Assembly: GCA_964598845.1 (NCBI GenBank)
Contig: CAZRDM010000002.1
Coordinates: 1 to 64,000, forward strand
Source: FEN-987 sp964598845
GTDB taxonomy: Archaea > Thermoproteota > Bathyarchaeia > 40CM-2-53-6
Direction of reading: 5' to 3'
Length of the DNA: 64,000 bases
The notes beneath the pieces were generated by a model. It was not told the origin of the DNA. It made no database searches and saw only the letters and a program-made list of their open reading frames with translations. The stretch's first letter is position 1. Each line of letters starts with the position of its first letter. This document shows positions 33,000 to 39,750 of the stretch, one piece after another. Both the position numbers and the translations under genes were made by a program.

Positions 33000-33605
33000 T
33001 CATTTGCGACTGTGCTCACGCGATAATACGATAAGGGTGCTAAGCACGAATAGTATTCCGATGGCAAGAGAGACGTCTAGCTCATAATTAGGCAGCGCCA
33101 AATGCAAAACCAAAGGGACCAGCAGAGTAAGCGAAACAAGCCCCAACACTATGAAAAACGCAAGCGCCAGCTTAGTTGTTGTCGAGTATCGTCGTCCATT
33201 GTTTGCCTGAGTAGTAGTTAGACCCGAAACTTTGCGTTCGATTTCGTCTCTGATTTCTCTCACTTTCTCAATAGGTTCGCCTTTCGGACCTTCTAGTTTC
33301 CAATCCTCCAGTTTTTTCTCCATCTTGGCGATCAGAGGTGCAGGGCAGACTTCTTCCACAGTACAACCCATTGTTACAACAAGATCAGCTTCTTCGATCA
33401 TTCTTCTTGTCAGGAGTTTGGGTCTAGCCTTAGAGAGATCGATCCCTTTCTCCTTCATTGCGGCGATAACGATCGGGTTAACCGAGGTCGAAGGCAGTGT
33501 GCCAGCGCTTGATGCGTCGGCACCGTACTTTCGTGCGAAAGCTTCAGCCATCTGGCTTCGTCCAGCATTCTCAACGCAGACAAACAGTAACCTAATGATC
33601 TTCAA
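33000..33605 (-). CDS. arsC: Arsenate reductase (LMW phosphatase type) fused to a membrane domain
   Basis: Residues 1-125 are a thioredoxin-coupled type arsenate reductase: P-loop CVENAGR (Cys10 to Arg16) and the redox cysteines in TMGC (Cys81) and EEVCP (Cys87), matching the Cys10/82/89 arrangement known from ArsC of pI258. Residues 125-201 add two transmembrane helices (about 145-167 and 175-193) ending in a basic tail, which is not part of normal ArsC. The gene follows pstA by 39 bp in the phosphate-import operon. As PstSCAB also admits arsenate, co-expression with a reductase is sensible. A low-molecular-weight protein phosphatase is the alternative, but three cysteines favour ArsC. Confidence 0.82.
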   Translation of the reverse strand: MKIIRLLFVCVENAGRSQMAEAFARKYGADASSAGTLPSTSVNPIVIAAMKEKGIDLSKARPKLLTRRMIEEADLVVTMGCTVEEVCPAPLIAKMEKKLEDWKLEGPKGEPIEKVREIRDEIERKVSGLTTTQANNGRRYSTTTKLALAFFIVLGLVSLTLLVPLVLHLALPNYELDVSLAIGILFVLSTLIVLSREHSRK

Positions 33606-33644
33606 GGGAACTGTTCACAATCCTGCTACGGAAGCGCTCCTCCA

Positions 33645-34490
33645 CTATTCGGTACCGGTGACTTTGAGGCGGGAGGTCAGTCGCACGATGATATTCAGGC
33701 CGAGGACGATGAGTAGGAGGATTAGGGCTGCGCCCCATGCGAATGCGTGAGCGCTGAGATAGGGCGATGTTCCGAAGTCATAGATCAGTACTGTAAGTGA
33801 GGCCGCGGGGTCGTTAAGGCTTGTCATCAGGAATTGGCTGCCTAGGGCTGTGAAAAGTAGCGGAGCCGTCTCGCCCATTACACGGGCGATTGATAGCGCG
33901 ATGCCCGTGATGACTCCGCTCCTAGCGGTGCTGAGCAGAACGTATAGCAGCGTCTTTGACCTTGAGATACCTAGAGCAAGAGCGCCTTCCTTGATTGATG
34001 ATGAAACGAGCTTGAGGGATTCGTTTGTCGATATGGCGACGATCGGAATCATCATGAACCCTAGGGCAACTCCGCCCGCCAGGGCGGAGAATCGGTGCAT
34101 TGTGGCGACGAGTAGTTCGTATACGAAGATTCCGGTTACGATCGATGGAACCCCGGTAAGCACCTCAGCCAACAGGCGGACGTAATAGGCAAACTTGCCG
34201 GGGTACTCAGCCAGATACGCTCCGCCCAGCAATCCGAGAGGAACCCCAAACAGAGATGCGATGCCTACCATCACGAAGGTTCCTTCAAGAGCGTTCAGGA
34301 TGCCGCCACCAGCTCCTCCGATGGGAGGCGTTACCTCTGTTAGGAAGCTTACACTGAGCGCGGCGTATCCGCTAACGATCGTCTGGTAGAGGATGGAGAT
34401 GAGAGGGACAAGGGCGATGAGAAAGCTCGCGCTTGCGAGAATGACGTATAGCTTATCGCTGAATCGCCGTTTTCGTTCTAGGCTAAGCAC
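33645..34490 (-). CDS. pstA: Phosphate ABC transporter permease PstA
   Basis: The 281-residue permease has six hydrophobic helices and the PstA cytoplasmic loop with EGALALGISRSKTLLYVLL that docks on PstB. LAEVLTGVPSIVTGIFVYEL is a PstA/PstC signature. It overlaps pstC by eight bases and is followed by arsC, giving pstS-pstC-pstA-arsC. With PstC it forms the channel for high-affinity phosphate uptake. The ATPase PstB is on the divergent transcript. Confidence 0.93.
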   Translation of the reverse strand: MLSLERKRRFSDKLYVILASASFLIALVPLISILYQTIVSGYAALSVSFLTEVTPPIGGAGGGILNALEGTFVMVGIASLFGVPLGLLGGAYLAEYPGKFAYYVRLLAEVLTGVPSIVTGIFVYELLVATMHRFSALAGGVALGFMMIPIVAISTNESLKLVSSSIKEGALALGISRSKTLLYVLLSTARSGVITGIALSIARVMGETAPLLFTALGSQFLMTSLNDPAASLTVLIYDFGTSPYLSAHAFAWGAALILLLIVLGLNIIVRLTSRLKVTGTE

Positions 34491-35448
34491 GTAGTTCGCC
34501 TCTAATCTTGAAGCTGAGCCTCGCGATCAATAAGCGTCCGAGGAGGTTCATTATCAGGGCGATCGCGAACAGGATTAGACCCAGCTCGAACAGGGATGAG
34601 AGGTATATTGCATTGCCCGCTACCTCAGTGAACTCGTTGGCGATCACGCTAGGAATCGTGTAAGCCGGAAGGAATAAGGACGGGGAGATTCTCGGCACGT
34701 TCCCTATCACCATTGTTACCGCCATGGTTTCCCCAATCGCCCTACCCATCGCGAGCACGATTGCTGCCACTATGCCCGTGCGTGCGAAGGGAATCACGCT
34801 GGTGCGAATTGTTTCCCAATTGGTGGCTCCAAGAGCCAGGCTGGCTTCGCGTTGGCTTCTTGGAACCGCGCTTATCACTTCGCGCATCACGGAGGAACCG
34901 TATGGGATGACCATGATGGCAAGGATGACTCCGGCTGTTAGCATGCCCAGTCCGGTGTTCGGTCCCTGAAACAGGGGAAGAAATCCCAGCGAGGACTTGA
35001 GTGCCGGGTTTACATTGTTTCGCATAAACGGGACGAGTGTGAAGAGGCCCCAGAGCCCATAGACAACGCTTGGGACAGCGGCCAGTATCTCCACGAGGAA
35101 GACGGACGGGACGCGCAGAGATTCTGGTGACAGTTCTGACTGGAACAAAGCCACGCCTAGGCTCACTGGAACCGCAAACAGCAATGCGAGCAAGGTTGTC
35201 ACAAGGGAACCGTAGATCGCGGGCAAGGCCCCGAGAATTGGCGGCCCTCCATCAGGAGGGTTCGGTATCCAGCTGGTACCGACTATGAATTTCAGACCGA
35301 AAAATGCGACAGAATCAACACTGCCGTTCCCAATCTCGTAAAGCATTAGGAGTGTGATTATTGGAACGGCTACTGCTGATATGATGAGTGCGGATTGAAA
35401 GAAATCTGGGCGCCGTGCGGTTCGACGGGCACTACGGATGCCGTACAT
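34483..35448 (-). CDS. pstC: Phosphate ABC transporter permease PstC
   Basis: The 321-residue permease has six membrane helices and the loop REASLALGATNWETIRTSV, equivalent to the EAA loop that contacts PstB. LVEILAAVPSVVYGLWGLF is typical of PstC. It starts 12 bp after pstS ends and overlaps pstA, so translation of the three is likely linked. Confidence 0.93.
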   Translation of the reverse strand: MYGIRSARRTARRPDFFQSALIISAVAVPIITLLMLYEIGNGSVDSVAFFGLKFIVGTSWIPNPPDGGPPILGALPAIYGSLVTTLLALLFAVPVSLGVALFQSELSPESLRVPSVFLVEILAAVPSVVYGLWGLFTLVPFMRNNVNPALKSSLGFLPLFQGPNTGLGMLTAGVILAIMVIPYGSSVMREVISAVPRSQREASLALGATNWETIRTSVIPFARTGIVAAIVLAMGRAIGETMAVTMVIGNVPRISPSLFLPAYTIPSVIANEFTEVAGNAIYLSSLFELGLILFAIALIMNLLGRLLIARLSFKIRGELRA

Positions 35449-35460
35449 CTTTTCGCACGA

Positions 35461-36642
35461 CTATTGAGACAACACTGGCGTTCCCTGGAATGTGAGCGAT
35501 TGCAGCAGTGTCTCGTCTGCCTTGACGATGTTGTCAGGCAGAGGTACGTAGATCAGGTCTGGCGAGTATTTCTGGCCGTCGTGAATTGCCCACCAGAGGA
35601 ATTTCGCGAGGGCTTCAGCTTTTGCCCTGTCCATGTTGGGCTGCGACGACATCTCTCTGTAGATCAAGATGTACGTGTAGGTTGCTATTGGGTAGGATTG
35701 GTCTCCTGGGGCGTTCACTATGTGCACCCTTAGGTCGCTGGGGTCTGGGTTTCCTGTTGCGGCTGCCGCTGCGTTCCTGATGGTGTCGAGTGTTGGTACG
35801 ATGAAGTTGCCCGCGGCGTTCTTGACCGCTCCGATACCCAGATGCTGCTGGGCTGCGTAGATCACGTCCACGTAGCCGATCGCGGCTGGTGTCTGGAATA
35901 CCGTTCCAGCAACGCCCGCGTTGCCTTTGGCTCCCACTCCTGCGCCGAGTGTGTCAACAGGCCAGGTCACACTTGTACTGCGGCCGACGGCGGTCTTCCA
36001 GTCGGAGTTCGTTGTGTATAGAAAGTCCGTAAAGGCGTATGTGGTTCCGCTCCCGTCGGATCTGTGTACTGCTGTTATGGCTGCGTCGGGTAGCTTGACG
36101 TTCGGATTGAGTGCCTGAAACGCTGGGTCGTTCCATTTGGTGATCTTGCCCATGTAGATTCCCGCGAGGATGTCGCTGGTGAAGTTGAGTGTGGTGCTGT
36201 TCGATATTCCGTAGGAGTTGAGGTTGTAGGTTATTGCTACCCCGCCTAGGGTTTCTGGCATTAGGACGAGGCCTGTTGCGTTTCGCAGTTGAGCGTCGGT
36301 TAGTGGTGCGTCTGAAGCTCCGAAGTCCACGGTCTTGGCGGTTATCTGCTGTATTCCTCCACCGCTTCCAATCGGGTTATAATTGATTGTGACTGATGGG
36401 TTGAGGGCGTGGTACTCTACGGTCCACTTTTGTATCAGTGGGGCTGGGAATGTTGCTCCCGCGCCGAGAATTGTTACGGGCTGCGCTGGTCGTGTTTGTG
36501 ACGTTTGCCCTGTCATGCTCGTTGTCTGCTGTCCTGAAGAGTTCATTGCTTGGTATCCGAGAGCGCCTGCAATGACGGCTACTATGACGATGCCGATGAT
36601 CGCCAGCGTTCTCGTGTTGCGTTTAGCTGATTTGTTCGACAT
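35461..36642 (-). CDS. pstS: Phosphate-binding protein PstS
   Basis: The roughly 393-residue protein has an N-terminal membrane anchor (TLAIIGIVIVAVIAGALGY, from residue 12) and the phosphate-binding features ILGAGATFPAPL, PIGSGGGIQQI and HRSDGSGTTYAFTDFL. It captures phosphate outside the membrane for PstCA. The ATG at 36642 is preferred over one at 36714 because a TATA box CTTATAG at 36677-36683 lies 35-40 bases upstream, and the longer form would include it. First gene of the pst operon. Confidence 0.93.
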   Translation of the reverse strand: MSNKSAKRNTRTLAIIGIVIVAVIAGALGYQAMNSSGQQTTSMTGQTSQTRPAQPVTILGAGATFPAPLIQKWTVEYHALNPSVTINYNPIGSGGGIQQITAKTVDFGASDAPLTDAQLRNATGLVLMPETLGGVAITYNLNSYGISNSTTLNFTSDILAGIYMGKITKWNDPAFQALNPNVKLPDAAITAVHRSDGSGTTYAFTDFLYTTNSDWKTAVGRSTSVTWPVDTLGAGVGAKGNAGVAGTVFQTPAAIGYVDVIYAAQQHLGIGAVKNAAGNFIVPTLDTIRNAAAAATGNPDPSDLRVHIVNAPGDQSYPIATYTYILIYREMSSQPNMDRAKAEALAKFLWWAIHDGQKYSPDLIYVPLPDNIVKADETLLQSLTFQGTPVLSQ

Positions 36643-36676
36643 ACGAATCAACGAGAACGCGCGATAACCGGATGAA

Positions 36677-36683
36677 CTATAAG
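36677..36683 (-). promoter_or_regulatory. TATA box of the pstS operon
   Basis: CTTATAG on the minus strand sets the start of pstS at 36642. A perfect 8-bp palindrome TCACGTGA at 36711-36718 lies between this and the divergent pstB promoter and might bind a phosphate-responsive regulator. Confidence 0.45.
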
Positions 36684-36784
36684 GCGAAATACCATGCGTT
36701 TTCCGGCACATCACGTGAATCTATACGACTCACATAACTCACATTCACTAAGCCGGTTGTGCCGGTAGAAAACGGTAGAGGGCG

Positions 36785-37612
36785 ATGCTTGCGTCGAATA
36801 CTCTTACGGAGTTGACACCGAGCAGTGAAAAGGATACGATAGTCATGGGCGATCTAAAATCGAAGTTAGCCTGCGAGAATCTGGGTGCAGGATTTGGCAA
36901 GAAGAAGGTTCTTGACGATATTTCACTGGGATTCAAAGAGAACGCCGTCACGGCCATCATCGGCCCGTCTGGGTGTGGGAAGTCCACGTTGATACGTTGC
37001 TTGAACAGGATGCATGAGGTGACGTCTGGCGCGTGGGTGACAGGGCGCGTGGTTCTGGACAACGAGAACATCTACGATCCCAACGTGGACCCTGTGACCG
37101 TTCGACGAAAGATCGGAATGGTGTTCCAGAAGCCCAACCCCTTCCCAACAATGTCGGTTTTCGACAACGTGGCCGCTGGACTCCGCCTGAATGGAATCCG
37201 GGATCATAGAGTGGTTTCTGAGAGAGTCGAAGAGAATCTGAGGAAGGCGTTCCTGCTTGAAGAGATTGGGGACAGAGTCGACGAGTCGGGTGCAAGTCTT
37301 TCGGGTGGTCAGCAGCAGAGGCTCTGTATTGCGCGTGCGTTGGCGGTGGAGCCAGAGGTGGTTCTGATGGATGAACCGTGCTCGGCGCTGGACCCGGTGG
37401 CGACTGCGAAGATTGAAGAGTTGATCATCAAGTTGAAAGAGACTTACACAGTAATCGTGGTCACTCACAACATGCAGCAGGCCGCTAGGATATCCAACCT
37501 TACCGGATTCCTGTATTTGGGCAAGTTGATTGAGTATGGGCCGACGGAGCAGATATTCTCGAACCCCCACAATGAGCTTACGGAGCGGTATATCAGCGGA
37601 AAGTTTGGTTGA
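36785..37612 (+). CDS. pstB: Phosphate ABC transporter ATPase PstB
   Basis: The 275-residue ABC ATPase has Walker A GPSGCGKST, the PstB block LIRCLNRMHEV, the Q-loop MVFQKPNPFP, signature LSGGQQQRLCIARAL and Walker B VVLMDEPCSALDP. It powers PstCA. The start is ATG 36785 or 36845 (MGDLKSKL), the latter closer to usual PstB length. It is divergent from pstS and followed six bases later by phoU. Confidence 0.95.
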   Translation: MLASNTLTELTPSSEKDTIVMGDLKSKLACENLGAGFGKKKVLDDISLGFKENAVTAIIGPSGCGKSTLIRCLNRMHEVTSGAWVTGRVVLDNENIYDPNVDPVTVRRKIGMVFQKPNPFPTMSVFDNVAAGLRLNGIRDHRVVSERVEENLRKAFLLEEIGDRVDESGASLSGGQQQRLCIARALAVEPEVVLMDEPCSALDPVATAKIEELIIKLKETYTVIVVTHNMQQAARISNLTGFLYLGKLIEYGPTEQIFSNPHNELTERYISGKFG

Positions 37613-37618
37613 ACGCAG

Positions 37619-38245
37619 TTGCCTCGTCTAATGGATATGGGACTAGAACGGCTATCTAACGCTATTGCGGACATGTCGAATCTCGCACTTGACTCTGTGA
37701 TGAAGGCGATTCAGGCCTACACTAAAGGAGAGAAGATCACAAAGGAAGCTCTGGATCGAGCGCATCAATTGTCGATGCTTGGAACAGAGGTTGAGGAACT
37801 CGCTGTCGAACTTATAGCAAGATACCAACCGGTAGCAACAGATCTTCGCTATATCAAATCCTGCTTGGAGATTTCATATGGCTTCTCGAGGTTTGGGAGA
37901 TACGCTTACGACATCGCCCAAGTGCTGGAAATAGCTGGAGACCTTTCAGGATGCGACAAATCAGTCGTCGAAGACATGAGCGCAAGAGTAACCAAAATGA
38001 TTCAAACTAGCATCAAATCATTTCAGACAAGAGACAACAAGGCCGCTCGTAGCCTCCGCCACGAGGACGACATAGTTGACGAGACATACTTAGAGTACAC
38101 GAGGAAGCTATTCCATGACACTTCTACCCCTACTCGCTGTGCCTTGGCTTCAACACTCGTCTTGAGATATCTCGAACGAATCGCCGATCACGCCTGCCAC
38201 ATCGGAGATTCAGTCATATACATAACGACTGGGACGAAGATATAG
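37619..38245 (+). CDS. phoU: Phosphate uptake regulator PhoU
   Basis: The 208-residue all-helical protein has two PhoU repeats, with the metal-binding DLRYIKSCLEISYGFSR segment in the first and LRYLERIADHACHIGDSV in the second. PhoU proteins restrain Pst transport and signal phosphate status. It starts with TTG 37619, six bases after pstB, in one transcript. Confidence 0.9.
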   Translation: MPRLMDMGLERLSNAIADMSNLALDSVMKAIQAYTKGEKITKEALDRAHQLSMLGTEVEELAVELIARYQPVATDLRYIKSCLEISYGFSRFGRYAYDIAQVLEIAGDLSGCDKSVVEDMSARVTKMIQTSIKSFQTRDNKAARSLRHEDDIVDETYLEYTRKLFHDTSTPTRCALASTLVLRYLERIADHACHIGDSVIYITTGTKI

Positions 38246-38263
38246 TAACAGAAAAGCAGTAAC

Positions 38264-39391
38264 ATGAAATATGCCTCTTCTATAGGCATACATGTGAATG
38301 AGTTGAAAGAAACGGAACGATCCTACGAGGATAGGTATATCCGAAGAGTCCAGCTCACCGGCAGAGGGTCGTACATTGTCTCAATCCCGAAGCAATGGGT
38401 TGAGGAAGCTGGACTGAAGAAAGGAGGCCGTATTGAGTTTAGTAGACAACAGAATCAGGGTTTGTTACTGATACCATTTGAACGATCGAAATACGAAGAC
38501 GAAAGGTCGCGTTGTTCAATCTCGATCGCGCCCGATTCAGACCCAGATGCAGTTACACGGATCATAATTTCCCTCTACGTAACCGGTTTCTCAACCATTG
38601 AAGTCAATTCAAAGTCTGGCAATCTAAGCGCCGCAGTTAGAGATAGCATCAGAGACGTCGCTAGAAGCAAGCTAGTCGGGACCGAGGTCGTCACAGAATC
38701 ATCAAGGAGCGCGACCCTTCAGGTGTTGCTCAGCTACCCACAATTGCTTGTTCCTGACGCGGTGAGACGAATGAGTTCCATCGAGAGCTCCATGCAACAA
38801 GACGCAATGCAGGCTCTTACTAACCGCGACCATGACTTGGCGAGACAAGTGCTGAAGATTGATGACGAAATCGACAGGTTCAGCCTGTACATAATACGGC
38901 AGTTGAAATGGGCTGTTCGGCATCCGCCCCTACTCGAAAGAATCGGGCTCAGAGTTCCAGTTGAATGTTTAGGATACCGGATTGTCACGAAAAGCGTTGA
39001 ACGCTCAGCAGACCATGCCGCACGAGTAGCCCAGAACTGTTTGCTATTACAACAACCCCTAAACCCTGCATTGCTCAAGGAGAGCAATGCGCTTAGTCAG
39101 CTTTCCCAACGGATGATGGAGAACGCATTACGGGCTCTCTTCGCCGACGATTATCAATTAGCTGAGTCAGTCCTTCTCGAAAAGGAGAAAGTGTCCTCAA
39201 TAGAATCGAGATTCGTGGAACGGCTACTCAGAGAGAAGATGCCCCCCGCCGACCTGTCAGCTTTGCGTCTAGTGTCCGAAAGCCTCAGAAGGATAGGCGA
39301 ATATGCAACCGATATAGCTGAAGTCGTCCTAAACCTCACCGTGCAAAAATTCGTTGAACCACACCTCAGAACGCCACCTGTCCAAGGTTGA
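38264..39391 (+). CDS. AbrB-type DNA-binding/PhoU fusion regulator
   Basis: The 375-residue protein begins with a SpoVT/AbrB swapped-hairpin DNA-binding domain (RRVQLTGRGSYIVSIPKQWV, about 27-46, then GLKKGGRIEF). Two PhoU-like helical repeats follow, with CLGYRIVTKSVERSADHAAR and SLRRIGEYATDIAEVVL. Such fusions are the usual archaeal phosphate-responsive transcription regulators. Being last in pstB-phoU it probably controls the pst genes and itself. GATATAG at about 38239-38245 may give it an extra promoter. Confidence 0.88.
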   Translation: MKYASSIGIHVNELKETERSYEDRYIRRVQLTGRGSYIVSIPKQWVEEAGLKKGGRIEFSRQQNQGLLLIPFERSKYEDERSRCSISIAPDSDPDAVTRIIISLYVTGFSTIEVNSKSGNLSAAVRDSIRDVARSKLVGTEVVTESSRSATLQVLLSYPQLLVPDAVRRMSSIESSMQQDAMQALTNRDHDLARQVLKIDDEIDRFSLYIIRQLKWAVRHPPLLERIGLRVPVECLGYRIVTKSVERSADHAARVAQNCLLLQQPLNPALLKESNALSQLSQRMMENALRALFADDYQLAESVLLEKEKVSSIESRFVERLLREKMPPADLSALRLVSESLRRIGEYATDIAEVVLNLTVQKFVEPHLRTPPVQG

Positions 39392-39539
39392 CAAGCACCA
39401 CATCCCCCTCCCCCAGCAACCGCCTGCTCCGACTCTCCATCCCCCTAGTCCTCACCGTCATGCTGGGCCTTTAATTCGCGCTCTTAAAACGCCGCAGACA
39501 AGCAACTTCCACACTCGGGTTCCACCACCCGCATGACCT

Positions 39540-39700
39540 TGGTGGGCCCGGAGGGATACGAACCCTCAATATTGAGGGTTCGAGAGCTTACGCATGCTGT
39601 GGGGCCGATGGGATTTTACCCCACCATTTGGTGAAATTATTGGTCTGCTGGAGATCTGTTTCGTTTCTGGTTAAGTCCGCGGCCCTCGTACCACTAGGTG
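39540..39700 (-). tRNA. tRNA-like locus with unresolved 5' part
   Basis: On the minus strand the 3' part is perfect: T arm GAGGG-TTCGTAT-CCCTC (39551-39567), acceptor CGGGCCC, discriminator A and encoded CCA. Upstream, at 39684-39700, CACCTAGTGGTACGAGG resembles a D arm and is followed by a GCGGACTTAACC anticodon-like stretch. However, no GGGCCCG acceptor strand precedes it, only GGGCCGC after it, which mismatches twice. About 100 bases of hairpin-rich sequence separate the parts. It may be a tRNA with several large introns, half of a split tRNA, or a pseudogene. A T-arm copy in inverted orientation makes a perfect 24-bp palindrome at 39559-39582. Confidence 0.4.
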
Positions 39701-39750
39701 ACACACACACAAAGGACGGTTCAAACTGCGATACCGGCACCATAAATTGT

